A program made the position numbers and the translations under genes. A DNA stretch of 64,000 nucleotides from Actinopolyspora alba (GTDB taxonomy: Bacteria; Actinomycetota; Actinomycetes; Mycobacteriales; Pseudonocardiaceae), in NCBI RefSeq assembly GCF_900112765.1, contig NZ_FOMZ01000007.1, positions 248,001 through 312,000 on the forward strand, read 5' to 3'. The first letter of the stretch is position 1, and each line of letters opens with the position of its first letter. The notes below the pieces were generated by a model, which was given only the letters and a program-made list of their open reading frames with translations, made no database searches and was not told where the DNA came from. Positions 50,719-61,074 of this stretch are shown one piece after another.

Positions 50719-52188
50719 ATGGTCGATCCGAAACCAGCGGCCGTCAGCAGAAGACGTCTGCTGACGGGAACACTCGCCGGAGGAGCCGCCATGGCCGGTG
50801 GCGGTGTGCTGAGTGGTTGTTCCACTCGACAGGACGTACGACGCCGCGACACGGCCGATCCCTGGCGGCAGTTCGCCGGATGCACCCTGAACTTCGTCTC
50901 GGAGAACACGGCGCCCACCAGCGCCATCGCCGCCGACGCGCAGCGCTTCACCGAGCTGACCGGTATCCACATCAACATCGTGACCCTGGAACTGTCCGCC
51001 CTCGTGCAGAAGGTGGCGCTGGACCTGGCTTCCGGCCAGTCGCAGTACCAGGTGCTCTACGCCGACTCCTACCAGGTGCTCGCGCCCTACGCCGAGGGGC
51101 TGGTCGACCTGCGGGAACCGGCGGGAGATCCGTCGCTGCCCGGCGACACCTCGCGGTTCGACGAGTTCGTTCCGCTGCAGATGGACGTTTCCGGGCGTTT
51201 CGGCGACGGGGAACGAATCCTGGCGCTGCCCTACGACTGCGCCACGATGATCTGGCAGTACCGAAAGGATCTGTTCGAGACCTACCACGACCGCATGGCA
51301 GCCGATCTGGGATTCGATCCCACCCCCGGCCCGCAACGGACCTGGGAGGAGTACTTCCGCATAGCCCAGTGGTTCAACGACAACGTCGACGAGGTCGCCT
51401 ACGGCACCGGTCACCAGGCCAAACAGCACGACTCGCTGATGTGCGACTTCTCCAACGTGCTGTTCGCCCACGGCGGGCAGTACTTTCCCGACGGGGAACG
51501 AGTCGGGCGCTACGGCGCCGTCGACCCCGGCCCCTGCCAGCTGGACTCCGATGCCGCGCTGGAGGCCGCGGAGTTCTACCGGCGCCTGCTCTCGGTCGCC
51601 GACCCGGCCTCCCGGACCTGGGACTGGACCGGTGTGGGTGCCGCCTTCGCCGCGGGCAGGGTGGCGATGTGCCCTAACTGGCACGAGTTCGCCGCCGACA
51701 ACGAACGAGCGCTGCCCGGCAAGGTGGGCTACGCTGCCCTGCCGAGCGGTCCGGTCAAGTCCGCCAACATGTACGGCGGCGCGGGTATCGCCATCAACGG
51801 CAACACCGCCCCCAACGAACGCAAGGCCGCCTGGTTGTTCCTGAACTGGGCGACCTCCCGGCGGACCCAGCTGCGCAACCTCACCGGCGAGGTCGGTGGT
51901 GCCACTCCCACCCTGAGCTCCATCTACCAGCTGCCGGAAGTACGCGGTGCACAGCAGCGGCCCACCGACATGCCCACCATGCTCACCGCTCCGGCGGTGC
52001 AGCGGGCGTGGCAACCGGAGTACTCGGGCATGCGGCCGAAGATCCCGATGTGGAGCGAGTGCGACACCGCCATCTACACCGAGCTGTCCCGAATGTTGGC
52101 GGGTGACGCCACCTCGGCCCAAGCCATGCGCGACACGACCGAGCAGGTGGACCGCATCGTCTCCAGAGGGTGGGTGGCAGCGCGATGA
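50719..52188 (+). CDS. Sugar ABC transporter substrate-binding lipoprotein, Tat-type signal
   Basis: 489-residue extracellular solute-binding protein (family 1). The signal has twin arginines (SRRRLLTG) and a lipobox LSGC (Cys about residue 34), so it is probably exported folded by Tat and anchored by lipid. The mature part resembles carbohydrate-binding proteins, with GGAGIAINGNT and AAWLFLNWATS typical of the family. ATG 50719. The permease gene overlaps its stop. Likely binds the polyol oxidised by the neighbouring dehydrogenases. Confidence 0.9.
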   Translation: MVDPKPAAVSRRRLLTGTLAGGAAMAGGGVLSGCSTRQDVRRRDTADPWRQFAGCTLNFVSENTAPTSAIAADAQRFTELTGIHINIVTLELSALVQKVALDLASGQSQYQVLYADSYQVLAPYAEGLVDLREPAGDPSLPGDTSRFDEFVPLQMDVSGRFGDGERILALPYDCATMIWQYRKDLFETYHDRMAADLGFDPTPGPQRTWEEYFRIAQWFNDNVDEVAYGTGHQAKQHDSLMCDFSNVLFAHGGQYFPDGERVGRYGAVDPGPCQLDSDAALEAAEFYRRLLSVADPASRTWDWTGVGAAFAAGRVAMCPNWHEFAADNERALPGKVGYAALPSGPVKSANMYGGAGIAINGNTAPNERKAAWLFLNWATSRRTQLRNLTGEVGGATPTLSSIYQLPEVRGAQQRPTDMPTMLTAPAVQRAWQPEYSGMRPKIPMWSECDTAIYTELSRMLAGDATSAQAMRDTTEQVDRIVSRGWVAAR

Positions 52189-53111
52189 CCACTGACACCG
52201 AATCACCCACCACGGCGGCCCGCTCGGCGGAGCCCGCGCCGCCACGGCGCCGCATCGGATTCACCGGGCGCATGATGGCCCCCGGGATCGCGCTGCTCGC
52301 CGCGCTGACGGTGCTGCCGTTCGTCACCATCGTCGTGATGAGCTTCTCCGAGGTTCATCTGCTCGGCGGGCTGAGCCTGGACTTCGCCGGGCTGAGCAAC
52401 TGGGCGCGGTTCTTCACCGACCCCGACATGGGCTGGTTCTGGCTGCGAACGGCGCTGTACTTCGTGCTGACCCTGGGACTGGAGATGGTGCTCGGGGTGC
52501 TGCTCGCGCTGTGCGTGTGGCGCCTGATCCGCGGCCGGAACCTGGTGCTGAGCATGTTGCTGCTGCCCATGTTCGTCGCCCCGGTGCTCGTCGGTCTGCT
52601 CGGCAGGTTCCTCGTCGACCCGACGATCGGTCTCTACAGCTGGCTGCTGGAACAGCTCGGTTACGGCGGGGACGTGCTCGGCGGAACCTTCTCCGCGTTC
52701 GCGGCCGTGGTGGCCATGGACGTCTGGGAGTGGACACCACTGATCGCGTTGATCACGCTCGCGGGACTCACCTCGGTGCCCCTCCCGCTGCGGGAGGCGG
52801 CGGCGCTCGACGGGGCCGGACGGTGGCAGACGCTGCGCCACATCGTGCTGCCCTCGATCTCCAACGTGCTGCTGGTGGCCCTGCTGATCAGGGCGATGGA
52901 CGCGATCCGCTACTTCGACATCATCTGGGTCACCACCAACGGTGGTCCCGCCAACGCCACGAAGATAGTTCCGGTCCGGCTGTACGAGACGGCCTTCCGG
53001 TTCTTCGACTTCGGCTACGCCGCCGTCATCGGGCTCGCCATGCTGCTGGCCTCCATCGTTGTGGCCCGGACGTTCGTACGCATGTTGGACAGGAAGGGGC
53101 TCGCCCGATGA
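52185..53111 (+). CDS. Sugar ABC transporter permease (MalF type)
   Basis: 308 residues with six membrane segments and the EAA loop REAAALDGAGRWQTLRHIVLP that contacts the ATPase. The start is ATG 52185 overlapping the previous stop (ATGA); a longer start at 52170 lies within it. Works with the 53108 permease and the ATPase at 58636. N-terminal 30 residues are polar and cytoplasmic. Confidence 0.92.
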   Translation: MTTDTESPTTAARSAEPAPPRRRIGFTGRMMAPGIALLAALTVLPFVTIVVMSFSEVHLLGGLSLDFAGLSNWARFFTDPDMGWFWLRTALYFVLTLGLEMVLGVLLALCVWRLIRGRNLVLSMLLLPMFVAPVLVGLLGRFLVDPTIGLYSWLLEQLGYGGDVLGGTFSAFAAVVAMDVWEWTPLIALITLAGLTSVPLPLREAAALDGAGRWQTLRHIVLPSISNVLLVALLIRAMDAIRYFDIIWVTTNGGPANATKIVPVRLYETAFRFFDFGYAAVIGLAMLLASIVVARTFVRMLDRKGLAR

Positions 53112-54049
53112 GCGTGGTCGACACCGCGGACTCCCGCGCCGCATCGGCCCCCGACGGGGGAACGGACGACAACCGTGGCGGACCCGCGGGCACCCGCGGT
53201 TCACGACTGAGTCCGCTGGAACGAACCGGCACCGGAACCAGGGTCGTGATCGGCATCGCGCTGACCCTGGCTCTGCTGTGGACCCTCGTCCCGCTGGTGT
53301 GGATGGTGCTGTCCTCGCTCAAGCCGAGCGAGGCCATCAACTCCGCCGAACCGCAGTGGCTGTTCAACCCGACCCTGCGGCACTACACCGGGCTGTTCAC
53401 CGGCGGCAACGAACTGGCGCCCTACCTGTGGCACAGCGTCGCCGCAGCCGGGGGATCCGCGGTGCTCTCGGTGGTCCTGGGAGCGCTGGCCGGTTACGGT
53501 CTCGCGCGCAGCGGGATGCGGGGCAAGAGGCACCTGTCGTTCTGGATCATCTCGACCAGGATGGCGCCCATCGCCGCGGTGGTGCTTCCGCTGTTCCTGA
53601 TGTTCCGCCAGGTCGGGCTGATCGACACCCTCCCGGGGCTGATACTGGCCTACCTGACCTTCAACCTGCCCTTCGCCATCTGGCTGCTGAGCGCCTTCTT
53701 CGCCGATGTCCCCCGAGCGCTGGAGGAGTCGGCCAGAGTGGAGGGATGCACCAACTGGCAGGCTTTCCGGTACGTGGTGTTGCCGCTGACCAAGTCCGGG
53801 CTGGTGACCACCTTCGTGCTCTGCCTGGTGTTCGCCTGGAACGACTACGCGTTCGCCCTCGTGTTCAGCGGCCCGCACTCACAGACGTTACCGATAGCCG
53901 CCAGCCAGCTGGTCACGCAGTCCGGCATCGACTGGGGCCAGCTGTGCGCCATCGGCACGTTCGTCGTGGTGCCGATGATGCTGGCGGGACTGGCAGTCCG
54001 CCGGTGGTTGGTCACCGGCCTGACACTGGGAGCAGTGACCGGAGAATGA
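53108..54049 (+). CDS. Sugar ABC transporter permease (MalG type)
   Basis: 313 residues, six membrane segments after a 45-residue hydrophilic N terminus. The EAA loop reads LEESARVEGCTNWQAFRYVVLPL. ATG 53108 overlaps the preceding stop, and its own stop overlaps the dehydrogenase start at 54046. Pairs with the MalF-type permease. Confidence 0.92.
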   Translation: MSVVDTADSRAASAPDGGTDDNRGGPAGTRGSRLSPLERTGTGTRVVIGIALTLALLWTLVPLVWMVLSSLKPSEAINSAEPQWLFNPTLRHYTGLFTGGNELAPYLWHSVAAAGGSAVLSVVLGALAGYGLARSGMRGKRHLSFWIISTRMAPIAAVVLPLFLMFRQVGLIDTLPGLILAYLTFNLPFAIWLLSAFFADVPRALEESARVEGCTNWQAFRYVVLPLTKSGLVTTFVLCLVFAWNDYAFALVFSGPHSQTLPIAASQLVTQSGIDWGQLCAIGTFVVVPMMLAGLAVRRWLVTGLTLGAVTGE

Positions 54050-55080
54050 ACGAACTTCCGACATCGATGCGCGCTTCCGTGCTGCGCGCGGTCGGCGACA
54101 TCGCCGTCGAGGACCGCCCCGTACCGGAACCCGGCCCGCACGAGGTGCTGGTACGGGTGTCCGCTGTGGGTACGTGCGGTTCCGACACCCACTACTACGA
54201 ACACGGCCGGGTCGGTGGGTTCGTGGTCCGCGAGCCCCTGATCCTCGGGCACGAGGCGTCCGGCACGGTCGTCGCCCGCGGCTCCGAGGTGACCGGGCAC
54301 GCTCCCGGAACCCGGGTGTCGCTGGAACCGGGCGTTCCCTGCGGCAGCTGCCACGAGTGCAGGTCGGGGCGCTACAACCTGTGCCCCGAGGTGCGGTTCT
54401 TCGCCACCCCACCCGTCGACGGCGCGTTCTGCGAGTACGTCACGCTGCACGAGCAGTTCGCCTACCCGGTGCCGGAGGACATGTCCGACGAGGCCGCCGC
54501 ACTCGTCGAGCCGCTCTCGGTGGCGGTGTGGGCGTGCCGCAAGGCAGGGGTCTCGCCCGGCAGTCGGGTGCTGGTGACCGGAGCGGGGCCGATCGGGCTG
54601 CTCGCCGCGCAGACAGCACGGGCGTTCGGCGCCACCGAGGTCGTGACCACCGATGTGTCCGAGCGCAGGCTGCGGATGGCCGCCGAACTGGCCTCGGCCG
54701 AGACGATCGACGTCCGGGAGCGCGGGCTGACCGACAGTGGCTACGAGCCGGACGTGCTGCTGGAGTGCTCCGGCAATCCCAAGGCCGGTGCCGAGGCGGT
54801 CGGCATACTCGCCCGCGCGGGGCGTGGCGTGTTCGTCGGACTCGGCGGTGACGAACTGCCGATCCCGCTGGCGCACGTGCAGACCCGGGAGATCGAGCTG
54901 ACCGGTACCTTCCGCTACGCCAACACCTGGCCGACCGCCATAGCACTCGCCGCTTCCGGCGCGGTCGAGCTCGACAGGCTGGTCACTCACCGGTTCGGGC
55001 TGGACCGGGTTCCGGAGGCGCTCACCGCCTCGGCCCGCGACGAGACGGCGGTCAAGTCGGTCGTGCGCCCCCGGGAATGA
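54046..55080 (+). CDS. Zinc-dependent sorbitol/xylitol-type dehydrogenase
   Basis: 344-residue medium-chain dehydrogenase. Catalytic zinc ligands include Cys in GTCGSDTHYYEHG and His-Glu in GHEASG; the structural zinc site is CGSCHECRSGRYNLC; NAD-binding GAGPIG follows. The sequence is closest in pattern to sorbitol/xylitol dehydrogenases. It would oxidise the imported polyol to a ketose. ATG 54046 is coupled to the permease gene. A 184-nt gap with a repeat B copy follows. Confidence 0.88.
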   Translation: MNELPTSMRASVLRAVGDIAVEDRPVPEPGPHEVLVRVSAVGTCGSDTHYYEHGRVGGFVVREPLILGHEASGTVVARGSEVTGHAPGTRVSLEPGVPCGSCHECRSGRYNLCPEVRFFATPPVDGAFCEYVTLHEQFAYPVPEDMSDEAAALVEPLSVAVWACRKAGVSPGSRVLVTGAGPIGLLAAQTARAFGATEVVTTDVSERRLRMAAELASAETIDVRERGLTDSGYEPDVLLECSGNPKAGAEAVGILARAGRGVFVGLGGDELPIPLAHVQTREIELTGTFRYANTWPTAIALAASGAVELDRLVTHRFGLDRVPEALTASARDETAVKSVVRPRE

Positions 55081-55159
55081 CCGTTCCGGACATGTCCCGC
55101 GTACCCGCACGGTCGTTTCCCGACGAGACGAAGCCGGGATTCGACCGGGCGCCGCTACC

Positions 55160-55220
55160 CGATGTCGGGCCTCCCCGCAGCGAGAGCCGTGCGAGAGGTT
55201 CCGCCACGGAACCAACTACG
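55160..55220 (+). repeat. Repeat B, copy 2
   Basis: CGATGTCGGG, GCGAGAGCCGTGCGAGAGG, TTCCGCCA, then ACTACG, closely matching 41362-41421 and in the same orientation. It separates the transporter/dehydrogenase genes from the DeoR gene within one locus. Confidence 0.7.
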
Positions 55221-55264
55221 CAAACCGTCTCGACACAGTCCTACCAAGTAGTGAGGGAGGGGAG

Positions 55265-56089
55265 ATGGCAGCGGCCCGCCCGTCCGAGGCAGCGGTCGAG
55301 CAACGCAGGCAGGAGGTCCTGCGGTTCGTCGTCGACCGCGGCAGGGCACGCATAGACGAGCTGGCCGAGCACTTCGGCGTCAGTCTGATGACGATGCACC
55401 GCGATCTCGACGATCTGGCCGCACGGCACCTGCTGCACAAGTTGCGGGGCCGGGTGGAGTCCTTCCCGTCACTGACGATGGAGACGGCGACCAGGTTCCG
55501 CGTCGGGCTGCACGTCGCGGAGAAGGAGGCCCTGGCGGCGGTGGCCGTCGACGAGGTCCGCCCGAACACCACCGTCGTCCTGGACGACTCCAGCACGTTG
55601 TTCCCCTGCGCCCGCAGGCTCACCGCGGTCGAGAGCCTGACGGTGGTGACCAACTCGTTCGGCGTGGCGCGGACGTTGTCGGGAGCCGAACGCGAAGTGC
55701 TGGTGCTGGGAGGACGCTTCCGGGGCGAGTTCGACTCCTGCACCGGACCGGACGTGTTGCGCGGGCTCTCCCGGCTGCGTGCCGACCTGGCCGTCATGTC
55801 GGCCACCGCGATCACCGACGGGCGGCTGTTCCACCCGATGCAGGACTTCGCCGAGATCAAGGAAGCCATGTGCGCGGCGGCCGAACGCAGTGTGCTGCTC
55901 GTCGACCACTCGAAGTTCGGCAAGACGGCCACTTACTCCCACGGCACCGTCGCGGCATTCGACCTGGTGGTCACCGATGAGGCCACCCCGGAAGAAGAAA
56001 TAGCGGCCATCCGGGAATTCGGTACGGAAGTGCGGGTCACGCACGTCGATCCGGCCGCGGAGTTCCCCGGCGAGCCCGTTCGAGATTGA
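55265..56089 (+). CDS. DeoR-family transcriptional regulator
   Basis: 274 residues: N-terminal DeoR winged helix (QRRQEVLRFVVDRGRARIDELAEHFGVSLMTMHRDLDDL) and C-terminal sensor domain with TTVVLDDSST, TNSF and LLVDHSKFGK, which bind sugar phosphates in this family. It likely represses the polyol genes until a phosphorylated intermediate such as xylulose 5-phosphate appears. ATG 55265 follows GAGGGAGGGGAG. Followed closely by dehydrogenase, kinase and ATPase genes. Confidence 0.92.
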   Translation: MAAARPSEAAVEQRRQEVLRFVVDRGRARIDELAEHFGVSLMTMHRDLDDLAARHLLHKLRGRVESFPSLTMETATRFRVGLHVAEKEALAAVAVDEVRPNTTVVLDDSSTLFPCARRLTAVESLTVVTNSFGVARTLSGAEREVLVLGGRFRGEFDSCTGPDVLRGLSRLRADLAVMSATAITDGRLFHPMQDFAEIKEAMCAAAERSVLLVDHSKFGKTATYSHGTVAAFDLVVTDEATPEEEIAAIREFGTEVRVTHVDPAAEFPGEPVRD

Positions 56090-56105
56090 GAAACGAGGCA
56101 CTCCA

Positions 56106-57131
56106 GTGCGCGCAGCGGTTATCGAAACACCCGGAAAACTGTCGGTCACCACGGTTCCCGATCCCGAGCCCGGCCCCGGTGAGGTCGTCGTCGAGGTCGA
56201 TGCCTGCGGTATCTGCGGCACCGACATCCACATCGTCGACGGTGACTTCGCACCGGCTCCTTACCCGATCGTGCCCGGTCACGAGTTCGCGGGCAGGGTG
56301 GCCGCCCTCGGGCACGGGGTGACGTCGCTGCGGGTCGGCGACGCGGTGGCGGTGGACCCCTCGCTGTTCTGCGGCAGCTGCCACTACTGCTCGCTGGGGC
56401 ACGGCAACCTGTGCGAGGACTGGAACGCCATCGGCAACACCCGCGACGGTGCCTGCGCCGAGTACGCGGTGGCTCCCGTCGCGAACTGCCACCGGCTGCC
56501 GGAAGGTGTGACCGCCGCCCAGGCCGCGCTCATCGAACCGCTCTCCTGCGCCGTGCGCGGTTTCGACAGGCTGCCCCGCAAGCTCGGCGAGCACTACCTG
56601 ATCTACGGCGCGGGAACCATGGGCCTGCTGATGGCCCAGCTCGCCCGAAGGGGCGGCGCCACCTCGGTCTCGGTCGTCGACCTCAACGAGGAGCGCCTCA
56701 AGGTGGCCGAACAGCTCGGTGCCGACGCCACGGCGACCACGGCCGACTCGTTGAGCCACCGCCACGGCTGGGAGGTCGTGATCGACTGCACCGGCGTCAT
56801 CGCCGCGATCGAGGACGGACTGAGCAGGGTTCGCCCCGGCGGCACCTTCCAGCAGTTCGGAGTCGCCCCGGGCGAGGCCACCGCCTCGTTCTCCCCCTTC
56901 CGGGTCTACAACGACGAGATCACCATCGTGGGAAGCATGGCCGTGCTGCACAGCTACTCGCGCGCCGTGGAGCTCATGGGCAGCGGCGCGGTCGACGCGG
57001 ACACCATGATCAGCGACGCCTTCCCGCTGGATTCCTACGAGGACGCGGTCCGCAAGTTCCGCGCCGGGACCGGTCGCAAACTCCAGATCCTTCCGAACTC
57101 GACGCATCAGTCGCAGGATGGCAGTCGATGA
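56106..57131 (+). CDS. Zinc-dependent alcohol dehydrogenase (arabitol/xylitol type)
   Basis: 341-residue medium-chain dehydrogenase with catalytic zinc residues in [10 protein letters not shown] and GHEFAG, structural zinc [15 protein letters not shown] and NAD-binding GAGTMG. It differs enough from the 54046 enzyme to act on another polyol, or the opposite stereoisomer. GTG 56106 lies 16 nt after the DeoR stop. Its stop overlaps the xylulokinase start, indicating that its product feeds that kinase. Confidence 0.88.
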   Translation: MRAAVIETPGKLSVTTVPDPEPGPGEVVVEVDACGICGTDIHIVDGDFAPAPYPIVPGHEFAGRVAALGHGVTSLRVGDAVAVDPSLFCGSCHYCSLGHGNLCEDWNAIGNTRDGACAEYAVAPVANCHRLPEGVTAAQAALIEPLSCAVRGFDRLPRKLGEHYLIYGAGTMGLLMAQLARRGGATSVSVVDLNEERLKVAEQLGADATATTADSLSHRHGWEVVIDCTGVIAAIEDGLSRVRPGGTFQQFGVAPGEATASFSPFRVYNDEITIVGSMAVLHSYSRAVELMGSGAVDADTMISDAFPLDSYEDAVRKFRAGTGRKLQILPNSTHQSQDGSR

Positions 57132-58561
57132 ACAACGACGATTACGAACCCACGTTCGGTTCCGGCGAGCTGGTCGCCGGAATCGACTCCTCCACCCAGT
57201 CCACCAAGGTAGTGGTCTGCGACGCGGCGAGCGGCAAGATCCTGCGTACCGGCACCGCCGAGCACCACGGTGGGACCGAGATCGACCCGGAGGTCTGGTG
57301 GGACGCCCTGTGCGGTGCCACCGACGGCCTGCTGGACGGTGTGACGGCCGTCGGCGTCGGTGCCCAGCAGCACGGCATGGTCGCGCTCGACTCCGCCGGG
57401 GAGGTGGTGCGTCCCGCGCTGCTCTGGAACGACACCCGTTCGGCGGAAGCGGCCGAGCAGCTCATCGCCGAGTGCGGGGGAGCCGCCGCTACGGCCGAGC
57501 TGACCGGAACCGTTCCCGTCGCGAGCCTGACGATCACCAAACTCCGCTGGATGGCCGAGCACGAGCCGCGGCTGGCCGATCGGGTCAGCGACGTGCTGCT
57601 GCCGCACGACTGGCTCACGGCCAAGCTCACCGGAGGGGAGTACGTCACCGATCGCGGTGACGCCTCCGGCACCGGCTACTGGTCACCGCACGAGGAACGC
57701 TACCGCCACGACCTGCTCGCACGTGCCTTCGGCGGTCGTTCGCCGAACACCCCGCGCGTGCTCGCCCCGGGGGAGGCGGCCGGGACCACACCGTCCGGCA
57801 GGCTCGTCTCGGCGGGCACCGGCGACAACATGGCCGCGGCCCTCGGCCTCGGCATCACCCCCGGTGATGTGGTGGTCTCGCTTGGAACCAGCGGCACCGT
57901 GTTCGCCTGCTCGGAAACCGCCACCAGCGATCCGGAGGGCACGGTCGCCGGGTTCGCCGACGCCACCGGCAGATTCCTGCCACTGGTGTGCACGCTCAAC
58001 GCGGCCCGGGTCCTGACCGCCACAGCGGACCTGCTCGGCACCGACAGCGCGGGGTTCGACCGGCTCGCCTGCGCGGCCGAGCCCGGTGCGGGCGGGCTGA
58101 CGCTGCTGCCCTATCTGGACGGTGAACGCACCCCGAACCTGCCGGACGCCACCGGGACGCTGCACGGGCTCCGCAGGGACAACATGACCCCCGAGAACCT
58201 GGCCCGCGCGGCGGTGGAAGGGATGCTGTGCGGCCTGGCCGACGGGCTGGACGCGCTGCGGGAGCAGCACGTTCCGGTGCGCCGCGTGCTGCTCATCGGC
58301 GGTGCCGCTCGTTCCGAGGCCGTGCGTCGGGCGGCGCCGCGCGTATTCGACGTACCGGTCACCGTTCCGGCCCCGGCCGAGTACGTCGCCATCGGCGCGG
58401 CGCGGCAGGCCGCCTGGACGCTGGCGGGCACCGACCGGCCGCCGGAATGGCCGGTCGAGACCGAAGTGGAGCTGCCGGTTTCCGAGGCATCGGACGGCGC
58501 ACGAATCAGACGGACACATCGTTCGACGCTGCACCGGATGCACCCGGACGTCCACGGTTGA
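57128..58561 (+). CDS. xylB: Xylulokinase (FGGY family)
   Basis: 477-residue FGGY carbohydrate kinase. Nucleotide-binding [13 protein letters not shown] at the N terminus, QQHGMVALD and LWNDTRS in the sugar site, [11 protein letters not shown] and the C-terminal [12 protein letters not shown]. The pattern is xylulokinase-like: D-xylulose to xylulose 5-phosphate. ATG 57128 overlaps the dehydrogenase stop. It completes an oxidise-then-phosphorylate pathway to the pentose phosphate pathway. Confidence 0.9.
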   Translation: MNNDDYEPTFGSGELVAGIDSSTQSTKVVVCDAASGKILRTGTAEHHGGTEIDPEVWWDALCGATDGLLDGVTAVGVGAQQHGMVALDSAGEVVRPALLWNDTRSAEAAEQLIAECGGAAATAELTGTVPVASLTITKLRWMAEHEPRLADRVSDVLLPHDWLTAKLTGGEYVTDRGDASGTGYWSPHEERYRHDLLARAFGGRSPNTPRVLAPGEAAGTTPSGRLVSAGTGDNMAAALGLGITPGDVVVSLGTSGTVFACSETATSDPEGTVAGFADATGRFLPLVCTLNAARVLTATADLLGTDSAGFDRLACAAEPGAGGLTLLPYLDGERTPNLPDATGTLHGLRRDNMTPENLARAAVEGMLCGLADGLDALREQHVPVRRVLLIGGAARSEAVRRAAPRVFDVPVTVPAPAEYVAIGAARQAAWTLAGTDRPPEWPVETEVELPVSEASDGARIRRTHRSTLHRMHPDVHG

Positions 58562-58635
58562 AAATCACCGCCCGGGGCAGCAGGTGGGGAACCTCCGAGC
58601 ACCGGGCGGATTCTCCCCGCAGAGGAGTGTGCGAG

Positions 58636-59730
<1,095 letters not shown>

Positions 59731-59935
59731 GGGCCTCGCCCGAAGCGATTCGCGTGGGTGACCGCGTGGTGGAAAACGGTTTGCCGTCCCGGTATCGGGA
59801 GCCGGTAGTCTCCAGCAGTCGCCCACGCCACATCGGATCTCACCAGTCGCCGTGCTCGTTCCCACCGGGGCGGGATCGGCGGTCGCCGGGCGGGGTGACA
59901 CCTTCGAACGAACGTACTCCTCGAAACGAGCGCCC

Positions 59936-60649
59936 GTGACTGTCGGTACCGAGATCGAGCTGATCGACCTGCCTCCGGGACGGGTGGTGCTCACGGATCG
60001 CCGGACGCGGCGAAGCTGGTCGGTCGATCTGGCTCCTTATAGCCTCGCCGCGACCCCGATCACGCAGGCCAGCTACGCCGAAGTCACCGGAATGCGGCCC
60101 AGCTCGGCACGTGGTGACCAGCTCCCGGTCGAAAGCGTCTCGTGGTGGGACGCCGTCCGCTGCTGCAACGCGCTGTCCCGGCTGCGGGGTCTGACTCCCG
60201 CCTACCGCTTGCACGAGCAGGATGACACCGTCGAATGGGACACCACGGCCGACGGCTACCGGCTGCCGACCGAAGCGGAGTGGGAGCACGCCTGCCGAGC
60301 GGGTACCACCGGGCCGCGGTACGGGCCGCTCGACGAGATCGCCTGGTACCGCGACAACTCCGACGCACACGTGCACGAAGTGGGCCGCAAGCAGCCGAAC
60401 CCGTGGGGCGTGCACGACACGCTCGGCAACGTCTGGGAGTGGTGCTGGGACTTCTACGATCCCGAGGTGTACGGCACCTACCGGGTGCTGCGCGGCGGCG
60501 GCTGGTTCGACGAGCACTGGAGCTGCCGCGCCTCGGTGCGCCGCCGCACCCATCCCACCAACCGGCTCGACGACATCGGTTTCCGCGTAGCTCGCGGGGC
60601 CGTGCCGGAACGCGAGAACGGTTGGACGCGCGTACCCCACCACGGGTGA
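59936..60649 (+). CDS. SUMF1/formylglycine-generating-enzyme-like protein, one catalytic Cys missing
   Basis: 237 residues from GTG 59936 (an in-frame GTG at 59852 is possible). Sulfatase-modifying-factor fold: LPVESVSWWDAV, YRLPTEAEWEHACRAG, LGNVWEWCWD, VLRGGGW and FRVARG. True formylglycine-generating enzymes have two active-site Cys about five residues apart; here Cys197 is present and the second position is Arg202. So it is probably a fold relative with another role. No sulfatase gene is nearby. It is wedged between the ABC ATPase and a copy of that gene's tail. Confidence 0.8.
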   Translation: MTVGTEIELIDLPPGRVVLTDRRTRRSWSVDLAPYSLAATPITQASYAEVTGMRPSSARGDQLPVESVSWWDAVRCCNALSRLRGLTPAYRLHEQDDTVEWDTTADGYRLPTEAEWEHACRAGTTGPRYGPLDEIAWYRDNSDAHVHEVGRKQPNPWGVHDTLGNVWEWCWDFYDPEVYGTYRVLRGGGWFDEHWSCRASVRRRTHPTNRLDDIGFRVARGAVPERENGWTRVPHHG

Positions 60650-60729
60650 GCGAGCGGGTCGCGGTGGGGTTCCGGCCCGAGGACATTGTGCGTCTTCTCC
60701 ACCGACAGCGGGGAACGGCTGACCGGTAG
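60646..60729 (+). pseudogene. Duplicated, frameshifted 3' end of the ABC ATPase gene
   Basis: 84 nt starting at the SUMF1 stop match the last 84 nt of the ATPase gene (59647-59730) at about four in five positions. One extra nucleotide in the middle shifts the frame; restoring it gives VFSTDSGERLTG against the original VFSADSGERLAG. It carries no function of its own. The copies bracket the SUMF1 gene as direct repeats. Confidence 0.85.
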
Positions 60730-60765
60730 AGGTTCGGTCGGCCCGGTTTCAGTGGGAAGTCTCCG

Positions 60766-61074
60766 TCAGCGTCGTTCGTCGCCCCAGCGGTCCTTGCATC
60801 CGGTGAGGAGCGTGACGCAGGCGAGTGTGAGTGGTTCGACTGCGGCCGGACCGACGAGAAGGTGGAGGGTTTCGCCGTCGTCGAGGCGTCCGAGAACGGC
60901 GGGGTGGTCGCGTAACGCGGTGCCGTCGACGGCCTGGTGGTCGGCCAGGGTGATGCGTAGGCGGGTGACGCAGTGGGTCATTGTGATGATGTTTTCGGCC
61001 CCGCCGAGCAGGGTCAGCAGCTCGTTGGCGGTGCGGGTGTAGGGGTCCGAGGTGGATTGTTCTGGTGGTGTCAT
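60766..61074 (-). CDS. Stand-alone PTS EIIB-like protein
   Basis: 102 residues with the EIIB fold of the glucose family: LLTLLGGAENIITMTHCVTRLRITL holds the phospho-cysteine Cys35, then HLLVGPAAVEPL. There is no EIIC, EIIA or HPr gene nearby. ATG 61074 overlaps the stop of the upstream 130-residue gene (ATGA). It might carry phosphate to another protein rather than to sugar, but that is inference. It is clearly distinct from the canonical EIIB at 43340. Confidence 0.8.
   Translation of the reverse strand: MTPPEQSTSDPYTRTANELLTLLGGAENIITMTHCVTRLRITLADHQAVDGTALRDHPAVLGRLDDGETLHLLVGPAAVEPLTLACVTLLTGCKDRWGDERR

Noticed and set aside
53059-55080. Apparent 673-codon fusion over the second permease and dehydrogenase
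   Set aside because: The upstream part is an out-of-frame shadow of the MalG-type permease; the true dehydrogenase starts at 54046.
60649-60729. Small new gene after the SUMF1-like gene
   Set aside because: It matches the 3' end of the ABC ATPase gene with a frameshift, so it is a decayed duplicate.
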